DNA of 64,000 nt, taken from Nevskiaceae bacterium. Lineage in GTDB: Bacteria > Pseudomonadota > Gammaproteobacteria > Steroidobacterales > Steroidobacteraceae. Location: contig JACKOV010000002.1 in the NCBI GenBank assembly GCA_024234075.1, positions 816,001-880,000 on the forward strand. The letters run 5' to 3'. Numbering within the stretch: the stretch's first letter is position 1; every line of letters starts with the position of its first letter. Below, in pieces: positions 34,198 to 44,100 of this stretch. The notes under the pieces are model-generated. The model made no database searches. It had not been told where the DNA came from and saw only the letters and a list, made by a program, of their open reading frames with translations. A program made the translations under genes and the position numbers.

Positions 34198-34742
34198 TCT
34201 CCCTCGCCCGCCATCCATCGCTCGAGGATCACCGCCGCCGCTGCGCTGTCGATGTCGGTTTTGCCGACGCGCGCGCGGCGCGCGCCCGATGCGCGCAGCG
34301 TGCGCAGCGTCTCGGTGGCCTCGATCGACGAGTAACGTTCGTCGACCAGGTGCACAGGGAGACGATGGCGGCGCCCGAGCTCGGCGGCAAACGCGGCTGC
34401 CTGCGCAGCGAGCGTGCCCTGAGTACCGTCGGAATTATACGGGCAGCCAACCACGATTCGTGTCGCGCCGGCGCGGCGCAGTTCCTGCCCCAGCTGTTCC
34501 AGCTCCGTCTCGCCTGGCGCGCGGCCGACGGCGACGACCAGCGCCGGACGCGGTCGTGCCCGGCCCGTGATGGTGTCGCCGACCGCCAGACCGATGCGCC
34601 GCAGCCCGAAATCGACGCCCAGCAACACCTGCGGCCCGCTGGTCCGGCAAGAAGCGTCGGTGGGCCCGGCGGCGGGCGGAGGCGACGACGTGGGTGGCGG
34701 GGAAGAGGGGGGCGGGCCGCCGGGTGACGCCGGCTCAGGCAT
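34194..34742 (-). CDS. ruvX: Holliday junction resolvase-like RuvX (YqgF)
   Basis: A 182-residue RNase H-fold nuclease implicated in pre-16S rRNA 5' end processing and, by fold, in junction resolution. The core starts LLGVDFGLRRIGLAVGD near residue 40, with VVGCPYNSDGTQG, VHLVDERYSS and a final acidic site at KTDIDSAAAAVILE. The first 35 residues are a Pro/Ser-rich extension not typical of the family, coded by a G-quadruplex-prone stretch. The start ATG lies inside the algH gene, with an 8-bp overlap. A shorter start is not available before the core, so the extension is probably real. Confidence 0.93.
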   Translation of the reverse strand: MPEPASPGGPPPSSPPPTSSPPPAAGPTDASCRTSGPQVLLGVDFGLRRIGLAVGDTITGRARPRPALVVAVGRAPGETELEQLGQELRRAGATRIVVGCPYNSDGTQGTLAAQAAAFAAELGRRHRLPVHLVDERYSSIEATETLRTLRASGARRARVGKTDIDSAAAAVILERWMAGEGE

Positions 34743-35301
34743 GTCCGGCGACGTGGCTGAGCTTGCCGACGTCGATGCCCAGCTTGCGCCAGACGGCATG
34801 CCAGCGATCTTCGTAGGGCAGCTCGAACAGGATGTGTTCGTCGAGCGGCAGCGACAGCCAGGCGTTGTCGAGCATCTCGCGCTCGAGCTGACCGACCTCC
34901 CAGCCGGCATAGCCGAGCGCGATGAAGGCATCGCGTGGACCCTCGCCGCGCGCCATGGCCGCCAGCACGTCGCGCGAGGTCGTGACCTGGACTGCGTCGG
35001 AGACCGGATGGGAGGAATCCCAGCTGCCGCCCGGCCGGTGAACGACAAAACCCCGATCCTTGTGCACCGGCCCGCCGCGCAGCACGGCCCGCCCACCGAT
35101 CGCCGGATCATTCGGCTCGAGCCTCATCTGCGACAGCACTTCGGCCAGCGTCATCGGCAAAGGTTTGTTGACCACGATGCCGAGCGCGCCCTTGTCGACG
35201 CTGTGCTCGCAGACAAGCGTGACGGACTGCGCGAAGTTCGGGTCCGCCAGGGACGGCATCGCGATCAGCAGGTGATTGGTCAAACTCGGCGCGTCGGCCA
35301 T
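34735..35301 (-). CDS. algH: UPF0301 protein AlgH/YqgE
   Basis: A 188-residue cytoplasmic protein of the AlgH family: LTNHLLIAMPSLADPNFAQ, VTLVCEHSVDKGALGIVVNK, VLRGGPV and ALGYAGWEVGQLE. In Pseudomonas it was linked to alginate regulation, but the molecular function is not settled. It lies in the conserved gshB-tonB-algH-ruvX-pyrB order, overlaps ruvX by 8 bp and is separated from tonB by about 215 bp that hold a gene remnant. Confidence 0.94.
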   Translation of the reverse strand: MADAPSLTNHLLIAMPSLADPNFAQSVTLVCEHSVDKGALGIVVNKPLPMTLAEVLSQMRLEPNDPAIGGRAVLRGGPVHKDRGFVVHRPGGSWDSSHPVSDAVQVTTSRDVLAAMARGEGPRDAFIALGYAGWEVGQLEREMLDNAWLSLPLDEHILFELPYEDRWHAVWRKLGIDVGKLSHVAGHA

Positions 35302-35386
35302 GGGCGGCAGTATGCGGCGCTGCGCCCGGGCTCGCCAGTGATAAAGCGTTGCAGTCGCCGCAGCGGCCGGAATGCGCAGGTCGTTT

Positions 35387-35516
35387 TCAGGAGAGGATGC
35401 GAGCCAGAACGTTGAAAATCCGGGCGTCGGTGGATTGGGCGACGTTGAAACGCCAGAAGCAGTGCGCGCTCGATGAGCGGCTGAAAGCGTCGCCCGGCGC
35501 CAGTATCACGCCGTCC
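35387..35516 (-). pseudogene. C-terminal remnant of a MocR/aminotransferase-like gene
   Basis: Directly behind the tonB stop, the minus strand encodes about 42 residues: DGVILAPGDAFS, then HCFWRFNVAQ and DARIFNVLARIL, then a stop. This looks like the C-terminal end of a PLP-dependent aminotransferase of the MocR regulator type (pattern APG..F, then RFNVA). Nothing upstream in frame belongs to that family; it runs into the tonB shadow. It is probably the scar of a deleted gene. The assignment is from memory of the pattern only. Confidence 0.5.
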
Positions 35517-36482
35517 TTACTGGGCCGGCGCCACCGACAGCGGCCCGCCCCGCTCGAACCGCCATTCGTAAGCGAATCCCAGCTCCGGAAACGCCTGCGC
35601 CATGTCGCTGGGGAAGGGGTCGAAGGGACTGGCGAGCTTGAGGATCTGCAGGGCGGCATCGTCGAGCCGGGAGTCGCCGCTGGAGCGGCGGATCCGCACG
35701 CTCCTGAGATGGCCGTCGGCGGAAATTTCGACCTCGAGCACGGGCCAGTGGTTGCGGTTGGCGGCTTCGCGGGCGACCGTCGGGTAGTTCAGCGTGCCGA
35801 GGCGTTCCACCTTGCGGCGCCAGCTGTCGAGGTAGGGCGCCAGCAGCGAGCGGCGCGTGTCCGGCGAGACGAAACTGCCGGCCAGTGCGGCCGGGCCGGT
35901 CAGTTGCACGGCGTCGACGGCGTCTTCGCCGCCGAAGTCCGCGGTCAGCGGCACCTGGGGGCGCGCACCGTTCGCGGGGCTAGTCAGTAGTGGCAAATCG
36001 TCCGCGCCCGCCTCGGGGCGGATACCGCCGGAATAGCGGACCGTCGGCCGTGACATCGAGGTGGCGAGCACCGACTCCGCACCCCTGCTGGCCGCGCCGC
36101 TTTGCTCCCTGTCCTCGCCGGTCGGCGCGTCTGGATTGCGCCCATCGGCGTCCTCGACGGACTGTTCGGGCGGCAGCCCGAAGGGGGTGCGCGCCGCGAC
36201 GCGCTCGGTGGTCGTGCCGGCGCCGACCCGCGAGGCCTGGGCGAGGTAGGCGGCCTCGTGGTCGCGCGGCTCGTCGCCGGCATCCTCGGTCAGCAGTTGC
36301 ACGTCGAGCCCCGGGGCGGGCGAGGAGGCGCTGCGGCTGGCGGTGAACGTGACGCCGAGGATGATCATGCCGTGCACCACGGCCGCCAGGAACAGCGTGG
36401 TGACCAGGCGGTCGCGGATCGGCGTCTCGCTGCCGATCGTCGCGCTGTCTGGGCCGTTGGCCCTGCCGGATGCGGGTCTCAT
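35517..36482 (-). CDS. TonB-family energy transducer, TonB3-like
   Basis: A 321-residue envelope protein. A cytoplasmic start is followed by one membrane helix (about residues 25-47), a long polar periplasmic linker, and a C-terminal TonB domain with YLDSWRRKVERLGTLNYP and LEVEISADGHLRSVRIRRSS. In Pseudomonas the gene at this spot, tonB3, is needed for twitching motility, and here it again neighbours gshB and pilG. There is no exbBD nearby. The linker is less Pro-rich than in iron-uptake TonB. Confidence 0.88.
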   Translation of the reverse strand: MRPASGRANGPDSATIGSETPIRDRLVTTLFLAAVVHGMIILGVTFTASRSASSPAPGLDVQLLTEDAGDEPRDHEAAYLAQASRVGAGTTTERVAARTPFGLPPEQSVEDADGRNPDAPTGEDREQSGAASRGAESVLATSMSRPTVRYSGGIRPEAGADDLPLLTSPANGARPQVPLTADFGGEDAVDAVQLTGPAALAGSFVSPDTRRSLLAPYLDSWRRKVERLGTLNYPTVAREAANRNHWPVLEVEISADGHLRSVRIRRSSGDSRLDDAALQILKLASPFDPFPSDMAQAFPELGFAYEWRFERGGPLSVAPAQ

Positions 36483-36522
36483 GGACGCGGTCTCTGCCTG
36501 CTGCTGCCGTCGCCGGGTCTGC

Positions 36523-37491
36523 TCAACGCTGCCGTGCCTCGAGGCGCTTGCCGATCGCATCCAGCAGCAGGCCGCCGATGTCGGTGCCCCGCTGCTTGTC
36601 GATCTCGCGGATGCCGGTCGGGCTGGTGACGTTGATTTCGGTGACGAAGCCGCCGATCACGTCGAGGCCGACGAACAGCATGCCCTGCTCGGCCAGCCGC
36701 GGGCCGATCTCCCCGGCGAGAAAGCGGTCCCGCGCCTCCAGCGGCCGGGTCACGCCGGTGGCGCCGGCGGCGAGATTGCCGCGGTTGTCGCTGGCGGTCG
36801 GGATCCGCGCCAGGGCGAACGGCACGGGCTCGCCGTCGACCAGGATCACCCGGGCGTCGCCGCCGGTGACGATTTCCGGGATGTAGCGCTGCACGATCGC
36901 GAAACGGTTGCCGTAGTCGGTCAGCGTCTCGAACACCACGTTCATGTTCTTGTCGCCGCGCTCGATCACGAAGATCGAGCGGCCGCCCATGCCGTGCAGC
37001 GGCTTGCAGACGATCTTGTCGTGCTCGGCAAGGAAGGCCTCCATGTCGTCCTGGCAGCGGGTGATCAGGGTCGGTGCGCAGCACTGCGGGAACCAGGCCG
37101 TATAGACCTTTTCGTTCATGTCGCGCAGGCCGCGCGGCCGGTTCACGACCAGCGCGCCCTGTTCCTCGGCCCGCTCGAGGATGTAGGTGGTGTAGATGTA
37201 CTCCGTGTCGAAAGGCGGGTCCTTGCGCATCAGCAGCACGTCGAGGTCGCCGAGATTTTCAGTCCGGGGTGCGCCGAGGTCGAACCACCGGGCCGGGTCG
37301 GCGAACACCCGCAGCGGGCGGACGCGGCCGCAGGCCACGCCGTCGCGCAGCCACAGGTCGCCCTGTTCGAGATAGAGAAGCTCCCAGCCGCGGGCGCTGG
37401 CGGCGAGTAACATCGCAAGGGTCGAATCCTTGGCGAACTTGATGTCCTGGATAGGATCCATGACCACGGCGAGGCGGGGTGGTTTGGGCAT
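36523..37491 (-). CDS. gshB: Glutathione synthetase
   Basis: A 322-residue cytosolic ATP-grasp enzyme joining gamma-glutamylcysteine and glycine. It has the N-terminal VVMDPIQDIKFAKDST, LLMRKDPPFD, CKPLHGMGGRSIF (ATP loop) and the catalytic-end motif GGFVTEINVTSPTGIRE. It is the first gene of the leftward gshB-tonB-algH-ruvX-pyrB-pyrK series and diverges from pilG across 167 bp, the same arrangement as in Pseudomonas. Confidence 0.97.
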   Translation of the reverse strand: MPKPPRLAVVMDPIQDIKFAKDSTLAMLLAASARGWELLYLEQGDLWLRDGVACGRVRPLRVFADPARWFDLGAPRTENLGDLDVLLMRKDPPFDTEYIYTTYILERAEEQGALVVNRPRGLRDMNEKVYTAWFPQCCAPTLITRCQDDMEAFLAEHDKIVCKPLHGMGGRSIFVIERGDKNMNVVFETLTDYGNRFAIVQRYIPEIVTGGDARVILVDGEPVPFALARIPTASDNRGNLAAGATGVTRPLEARDRFLAGEIGPRLAEQGMLFVGLDVIGGFVTEINVTSPTGIREIDKQRGTDIGGLLLDAIGKRLEARQR

Positions 37492-37658
37492 GTTTCGAGT
37501 CCTGGCGACGAGCCTTCAGAAACGTGAACTGTGTGGCATGGCAGGGGGTGTACACATATGTTAAAACGCTCACCTGCCAGAGCCGTAATTGTGTGCGATA
37601 CCGCGGGGCCACTCTGCTTGCTTGCGGTGGTATCCCGATATTCTAGGTAGTTCATGCC

Positions 37659-38078
37659 GTGGGTCACACCGTGGGAGTGAGTTTGGAGACGGATTCCAAG
37701 CCGGGGCTGCAGGGCCTCAAGGTCCTGGTCATCGACGACAGCAAGACGATCCGGCGTACCGCCGAGACGCTCCTGACAAAGGAGGGTTGCGAGGTGTTCA
37801 CGGCGGTCGACGGCTTCGATGCGCTCGCCAAGATCGCCGATCACCAGCCCGATATCGTCTTCGTCGACATCATGATGCCGCGTCTCGACGGCTACCAGAC
37901 CTGTTCGCTGATCAAGCACAACAAGGTCTACCGCTCGATTCCGGTGATCATGCTGTCCTCGAAGGACGGCCTGTTCGACCGTGCGCGGGGCCGCATCGTC
38001 GGTTCCGAGCACTACCTGACCAAGCCATTCACCAAGGACGAGCTGCTGTCTGCGATCGAGTCGCACATCGGGAGATGA
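37659..38078 (+). CDS. pilG: Pilus response regulator PilG
   Basis: A 139-residue single receiver domain of the Pil-Chp pathway. It acts downstream of ChpA to promote pilus extension. It has VLVIDDSKTIRRTAETLL, acceptor Asp in VFVDIMMPRLDGY, MLSSKDGLFD and YLTKPF. The start is uncertain: GTG at 37659, 37671 or 37677 are possible, all before the conserved core. The divergent gap with gshB shows TATTCT near 37639 but no sound -35. Confidence 0.95.
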   Translation: MGHTVGVSLETDSKPGLQGLKVLVIDDSKTIRRTAETLLTKEGCEVFTAVDGFDALAKIADHQPDIVFVDIMMPRLDGYQTCSLIKHNKVYRSIPVIMLSSKDGLFDRARGRIVGSEHYLTKPFTKDELLSAIESHIGR

Positions 38079-38082
38079 TTCC

Positions 38083-38448
38083 ATGCCGCTGATCCTGATC
38101 GTCGATGATTCCCCGACCGAGGTGCACGTGATGCAGCGGGCCCTCGAAAAACACGGCTTTCGTACTGCCGTGGCCGGCGACGGCGCCGAAGGGGTGCGGC
38201 TCGCCCGCGAGATCCATCCGGATCTGATCTTCATGGACATCGTGATGCCGGGCATGAACGGCTACCAGGCGACCCGGACACTGACCAACGATCCGAGCAC
38301 CAGCGCGATCCCGATCGTGATGGTGACCTCCAAGGGACAGGAGACCGACAAGATCTGGGGGTTGCGCCAGGGCGCGATCGATTACATGGTGAAACCGGTG
38401 TCGCCGGCCGATCTGGTCGCCAAGGCCCAGTCGACGCTGGCCGCTTGA
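38083..38448 (+). CDS. pilH: Pilus response regulator PilH
   Basis: A 121-residue single receiver domain, 4 bp after pilG. It shows LILIVDDSPTEVHVMQRAL, acceptor Asp in IFMDIVMPGMNGYQ, MVTSKGQETD and YMVKPVSP. In Pseudomonas PilH opposes or drains phosphate from PilG and tunes retraction. It has no output domain. Confidence 0.96.
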   Translation: MPLILIVDDSPTEVHVMQRALEKHGFRTAVAGDGAEGVRLAREIHPDLIFMDIVMPGMNGYQATRTLTNDPSTSAIPIVMVTSKGQETDKIWGLRQGAIDYMVKPVSPADLVAKAQSTLAA

Positions 38449-38476
38449 GACGCGCAGCGCAGCAATCGCCGACCCG

Positions 38477-39040
38477 ATGTCCGTCACGCCCACGCTCAAG
38501 TCGCTGCGCGATCAGCCGTTCGAATTGCTGGCCGAACTCGAGCGCCGTGGCCGTGCGGTGTCGGCGCAGATCGCGCAGGAGCGCCCGTCGGCCCGCGAGT
38601 GGGTCGGCGTGGCGTTGAAGATGGCCGGCGAGCTCTATCTGGTGGCCCGCGAGGAAACCCGCGAGGTGCTGGGTGTACCGGCGGCGCTGACGCGCGTGCC
38701 GGGCGCCAAGCCCTGGCTGCGCGGCCTGGCGAATGTCCGCGGCCAGCTGTTGCCGGTGCTCGACCTGCGGCAGTTCCTCGGCAGCGGCGTCACGCCCTCG
38801 ACCCGCAATACGCGGGTGCTGGTGGTCAATCATCGCGAGATTCCGGCGGGCCTGATGGTCGACGAAGTGCTCGGTTTCCGCCGCTTTCCCGAGTCGGAAT
38901 TCACCGGCGATGCCCCTCCGACCGTGGTGCGCTGCGAGCGCTACCTGGCCGGGGCCTTCCGCCGCGGTGACGAACAATGGCCGGTGCTGTCGCTGCGCAC
39001 ACTGGTCGAGAGCCCGAATTTCCAGGATGCCGCGGCATGA
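38477..39040 (+). CDS. pilI: CheW-type adaptor PilI
   Basis: A 187-residue CheW-domain protein that couples PilJ to the ChpA kinase. Core motifs are YLVAREETREVLGVPAALT, GLANVRGQLLPVLDLRQFLG and LMVDEVLGFR. It begins with the PilI-type helical lead (LRDQPFELLAELERRGRA). It lies between pilH and pilJ with short gaps. Confidence 0.95.
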   Translation: MSVTPTLKSLRDQPFELLAELERRGRAVSAQIAQERPSAREWVGVALKMAGELYLVAREETREVLGVPAALTRVPGAKPWLRGLANVRGQLLPVLDLRQFLGSGVTPSTRNTRVLVVNHREIPAGLMVDEVLGFRRFPESEFTGDAPPTVVRCERYLAGAFRRGDEQWPVLSLRTLVESPNFQDAAA

Positions 39041-39059
39041 GCCGGCCGGATCACGCGCC

Positions 39060-41138
39060 ATGAAGTCCGATACCCGATCCGATCCCGGCACGGTGCAGTC
39101 CCGGCTGGTCCGCAATACCCCGCTGCTGCTGGCTGCCGCCGCGATACTGGTGCTGATCGCCGCCGCGGGTTTTCTGCTGGCGCCCGGAGGGCGTACGGCA
39201 GGAACGGCGACCGAGTCGCTGATCGCCGTGCAGAGCCTGGCGGCCAATCTTCCCGCGGCACGATCCGGCGATGCGGCTGCCCTCGAACGCCTCGTGCAGG
39301 CCGGCGCGCGCCTGCGGACGCTGTCGGCACAGTCCGGCGGTGCTGCCTGGGCCAAAGACCCGGCGCTGCCGAAACTGCTCGCCGCCACCGAGACGTTGGG
39401 CGCTGCGCGCACGGCGCTGGTCGATGCCGGCCAGTCGGTGGGCGAAGCGCGGGAGCTCGGCCCGCGATTGATCATCGGCCTGGCCGATGTCGTCACCGGG
39501 ATGGCGGGCGTGCCGGCGGATCCGATGCCGCGCGTGTTCGAGCGTTTCGAACTGCGCGCCCAGCGGCTGCAGTCGGATCTGGTGGCATTGACCGCTGGCA
39601 GTGGTGCGTCGCAGCAGGCGGCCCGTCGCCTGGCCGACAGTGCCGACTACATGGGGCAGGTCATCAATGGCCTGGCCGGCACCGATACACGCCTCGGCTT
39701 GCCGCGCCCGCCCGCCAATGCTGAGATGCAAGCGCGTGTCGCCGGCCTGGCGCGCGACTATGCCGCGCTCGAGGCCGCGGTGCGTCGGGTCGTGGGGGTG
39801 GCGCCGTCGCTGCCGGCCGCGATCCAGGCCGTCGACGCCGTGCCCACACTGACGACTGCGGTGGCGCGCGCCGCCGCGGACGGTGGCCAGGGCGGCGGAG
39901 CGCCGTGGTGGCCGCTGATTCCGGCGCTGCTGGCGCTGGTGCCGCTCGGTCTGCTGTGGCGCCAGTCGGGTGAACTGCGTGGCGAGGCCGAGCGCCAGCG
40001 GTTCGCGGTCCAGTCGCAGCGCAAGGATGCCGAGCGCAACCAGGAAGCGATCCTGCGGCTGCTCGACGAGCTCTCGAGCCTCGCCGACGGCGATCTGACC
40101 GTGCAGGCGACGGTCACCGAGGACATGACCGGCGCGATCGCCGACTCCATCAACTACGCGGTTGAAGCCCTGCGCGGCCTGGTCACGACCATCAACGGTT
40201 CGGCGATCCAGCTCGATGGCGCGGCGCGGCAGTCGACGGCCCTGGCGGCGCATCTGGCCAAGGCGAGTTCCGCCCAGTCCAAGCAGATCGGCTCGGCGAC
40301 CGAGTCGATCGCCGGGATGGCGGCGTTCACCGAAGAGGTCTCCGGCAATGCCGAGCGAGCGTCCGACGTCGCCCGGCATTCGGTCGACGTGGCCCACAAG
40401 GGCGGCGATGCCGTGCGTCGCACCATCGACGGCATGAACACCATCCGCGAGACGATCCAGGAGACCAGCAAGCGCATCAAGCGTCTCGGCGAGTCCTCGC
40501 AGGAGATCGGCAACATCGTCGAGCTGATCAACGACATCGCCGAGCAGACCAACATCCTGGCGCTCAACGCCTCGATCCAGGCCTCGATGGCCGGCGAGGC
40601 GGGCCGTGGTTTCGCAGTGGTCGCCGATGAAGTGCAGCGGCTCGCCGAACGCGCCGCCAATGCCACCAAGCAGATCGAGGTGCTGGTGCGGACGATCCAG
40701 GCCGACACCAACGAGGCCGTGGTCTCGATGGAGCGCAGCACCACCGACGTCGTCGGCGGTGCGCTGCTGGCGGAGAATGCCGGTGCGGCGCTCGAGGAGA
40801 TCGAGAACGTCTCCAACCAGATCGCGAGCCTGGTGCAGAACATTTCGAGCAGCTCGCGCCAGCAGGCCCAGGCTGCACAGAACATCATGCGCAACATGCA
40901 GGTGCTGAGGGAGATCAGCACCCAGACGGCCGAGTCCACCAGTGCCACCTCGCAGTCGGTCGGTAAGCTCGCCGAGCTGTCCACCGGGCTGCGCACTTCG
41001 GTGTCGGGGTTCCGCTTGCCGGGTGCCGTGGCGCCGGCGGGGGCCGCGGCCACAGCGGCGCGCGAAACGGAGCGCCCGGATGGCGCCGGTGTGGAGCCGA
41101 TGTCGCAGCTGCCGAATGTCGGCGGCGTGGCAGGCTGA
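39060..41138 (+). CDS. pilJ: Type IV pilus methyl-accepting chemoreceptor PilJ
   Basis: A 692-residue inner-membrane receptor; Pseudomonas PilJ has 682. Helix 1 is at residues 22-42, a periplasmic region with two PilJ-type helical bundles follows, and helix 2 is near 282-300. HAMP follows, then a long cytoplasmic coiled coil with the hairpin tip NDIAEQTNILALNASIQASM near residue 495. It is thought to sense pilin or pilus state and signals to ChpA through PilI. The ATG at 39060 lies 19 bp after pilI; the longer frame is a shadow. The methyltransferase gene pilK is missing downstream. Confidence 0.95.
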   Translation: MKSDTRSDPGTVQSRLVRNTPLLLAAAAILVLIAAAGFLLAPGGRTAGTATESLIAVQSLAANLPAARSGDAAALERLVQAGARLRTLSAQSGGAAWAKDPALPKLLAATETLGAARTALVDAGQSVGEARELGPRLIIGLADVVTGMAGVPADPMPRVFERFELRAQRLQSDLVALTAGSGASQQAARRLADSADYMGQVINGLAGTDTRLGLPRPPANAEMQARVAGLARDYAALEAAVRRVVGVAPSLPAAIQAVDAVPTLTTAVARAAADGGQGGGAPWWPLIPALLALVPLGLLWRQSGELRGEAERQRFAVQSQRKDAERNQEAILRLLDELSSLADGDLTVQATVTEDMTGAIADSINYAVEALRGLVTTINGSAIQLDGAARQSTALAAHLAKASSAQSKQIGSATESIAGMAAFTEEVSGNAERASDVARHSVDVAHKGGDAVRRTIDGMNTIRETIQETSKRIKRLGESSQEIGNIVELINDIAEQTNILALNASIQASMAGEAGRGFAVVADEVQRLAERAANATKQIEVLVRTIQADTNEAVVSMERSTTDVVGGALLAENAGAALEEIENVSNQIASLVQNISSSSRQQAQAAQNIMRNMQVLREISTQTAESTSATSQSVGKLAELSTGLRTSVSGFRLPGAVAPAGAAATAARETERPDGAGVEPMSQLPNVGGVAG

Positions 41139-41153
41139 GGCATCGCTCGCGGC

Positions 41154-44100
41154 ATGACTCAGGTCGCTCCACAGACTTTCGACCTCGTCGGCCGCGAGGT
41201 CTCCGGCTCGCTGAGCGAGGCCCGGGTCGCGCTCGAGGCGTTCGTCGAGCAGTCCGACAACCTGTCGCTGCTCGAACGTTGCGCGAACGAGCTGCACCGC
41301 GTGCAGGGTGTGCTGCGCGTCCTAGAGATCTACGGTGCGGCCCTGCTCGCCGAGGAGATGGAGCAGGTCACGCGCTATCTGGTCGCGACCGGCGACGACC
41401 GGCGCAATCACGCCGAAAGCCTCGACGCGTTGCTGCGGGCGATGGTGCAGCTGCCGACCTACCTCGATCGTGTGCTCGCCGGCGGACGCGATCTGGCGCT
41501 GATGCTGCTGCCGCTGCTGAATGACCTGCGCGCGGTGCGCGGCAGTCCGCTGCTGTCGGAAGGCACGCTGCTGCTGCTGAACCTCAAATCCGAACAGACG
41601 CCGTCTCCGGAACGGAGCGCGCCGCCCGGCGAGCTCGAACTGACGGTGCTGCAATGGGCGCGGCGTTTGCGGGCCCAGTTCCAACTCGGCTTGGTGGGCT
41701 GGATCCGCGGCGAGCGGGTCGCGGAAAACCTCGGCATGCTCGCCCAGGTCGCGGCGCGGATGGAGCAGGTCGCGAAGGATCAGCCTGTATACCAGCTCTG
41801 GTGGGTCACCGGGGCCGTGGTCGAGGCGCTGCGCGACGAGGGGCTCGAGGGCAGCGTCTCGGTGAAGCGTCTGCTCGGTCTCGCCGACCGCGAGCTCAAA
41901 CGCCTCTATGAGCAGGGCGAACCGCGTTACTGCCAGAATCCGCCGGTCGAACTGCTGAACAATCTGCTGTATTACGTCGCGCGCACCACCAGCAACGGCC
42001 CGCGCGTCACGGAGGTGCGCCGCTCCTTCCGGCTCGACGAGCTGCTGCCGGTCGATCAGGCGATCGAGGAGGCGCGCGAAACGCTGTCGGCACCGAGCAT
42101 CAAGCTGATGCAGACCGTGGCGGCCGCGATCCGCGAGGACCTCGGCAAGGTCAAGGACACGCTGGACATCTTCGTGCGCCGCGGCGGTGGCCAGCCCGGC
42201 GAGATCGCGCCGCAGCTGGAGCTGCTGCGCAAGATCGGCGACACGCTCGGCGTGCTCGGACTCGGCGAGCTGCGCGGCCAAATCCAGGGCGAACTCGGCC
42301 GGCTCGACGACATCGTGGCGGGGCGTACTCCGCCCACCGAAGCCTTGTTGGTCGAGATTGCGACCACGCTGATCAATGTCGAGGATCACCTCGACAACAG
42401 CCTGTTGAAAATGATCGTGCCGGATCGCGCCGGCGACGGCAGCCCCGCCGGGATGGGCGCGCCGCAACGCGACGGTTCGGGCGAAGTGGCCAGCGAGGAG
42501 TTCCTGCACGTCCAGTCGGCCGTGCTGCGCGAATGCACGGTCAACCTTGCGCGCATCAAGGACACGATCGCGCAGAACGTCGGTGGCAGCGTGGACGCCG
42601 CCGGGCTCGATGCCTGGCCGGAGCTGATGCGCGGCATCAAGGCCGGCCTGCTGATGCTCGGCCGCACGCGTGCCGTCGCGGTCGTGGAGTCGATCGCCGC
42701 CTGCCTCAAGCGGGTGATGCAGCCGGGCGGTTCGCGGCTCGCCACCAGCTACCTCGATCGTCTGGCCGATGCGATCGTCAGCGTCGAGTACTACATGGAG
42801 ACGCTCGAGGCCGGGCGCGCCGAGCCGGATTACATGCTCGACAACGCGCAGACCTGTCTCGATGCGCTGTTGGGCTCGCCATCGGCGGAAGCGCCGGCCG
42901 TTACGCCGACGCTGCCGCCGGCGTCGTTCGCCGAGACGGTCAAGCTGGATCCGGCAGCCGCGCTGGCGTATGCCGTCGCGCCGCCGTCCGCGGCCGCGGA
43001 CGGGCCATCGCCGGTACCCGCCACATCGACGCCGTCGTCCAGCGACCGGGCCGTCGCGCCGCCGGCGGGTATCGAGGCGGCCGCCGCGCCCTCGGAGAGT
43101 CCGGCAGATGCGGCCGCAGCGCTGTCCGAGCCGGGCGGCAGCCTCGATGATGCCTTGCCGCCGGACGCGTCTCCGGGAGTGCCGCCGGTGTTGCCGGCGG
43201 CCGGCAGCGTGTCGATCCCGCCGGGTGCCGCACGTCGTGGCGAGGCCTCGGTCCAGCCCGTGGCGAGCGAGGTCGATCCCGAACTGCTCGATGTGTTCAT
43301 CGAGGAAGCGCGTGAAGAAGTCGAGAAGATCTCGCGGCATTTCCCGGAATGGGAACGCAGCTCTACGGATCTCGACATCTTGCGGAGCGTGCGCCGCTCG
43401 TTCCATACGCTCAAAGGCAGTGGCCGGATGGTCGGCGCCACCGAGCTCGCCGAATTCGCCTGGTCGATCGAGAACCTGCTGAACCGCCTGCTCGACGGCA
43501 CGCTCGAACGCACTCCGGCGATTGGGGTCACGCTGCGCGAAGCCGTGGCAATCGCACCGCTGCTGGTCGAACGACTCGCCGGTGGGCCGGAGGTGACCAT
43601 CGACGTGCCGGCGCTGGTTGCGCGCGCGCATGCGCTCGCCTCGGGTCAGGCCGACGTCGTGGCCGCCAGCGGGCTGTTCCCTGCATTGGCCTCGCTGACG
43701 ACGCTCGGCGAGGGGGCCACGGCAGCGGCTCCGGAGGCGGAGGTTGCAAGCACGGCGACAAGCCCCGCGCAGGACGTCGAGTCACCGCCTGTCGAGGCGC
43801 CGACCTGGGTCGGCAAAGCGCCAGCGGCCGCGCCCTGGTCCACCGCGATTCCGGCATCGTCAGCGGTTCCGGCACCGTCATCGCTGGATGCTGCTTCGGC
43901 GCAGGCCGCCGACCTGGCTGAGATCCCGATCGCCGCACTGTCGGTTCCGACGACAGCCGAGGTTCCGGCGGTTGCCAAGTCTGCAGCGCCTGCAACACCT
44001 GCCGACGCCGCGGATCCAGCGGCAGATCCGCTGGCAGACACCGCCAGCCGCGAGGCGAACGTACTGCGCGAGATCTATCTGCGTGAAACGGATGTGCATG

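Noticed and set aside
37492..37658. Possible sigma54 site (TGGCATGGCA) in the gshB/pilG gap
   Set aside because: The -12 half (TTGC at proper spacing) is missing.
39051..41297. 748-codon minus-strand open frame
   Set aside because: Antisense shadow of pilJ.
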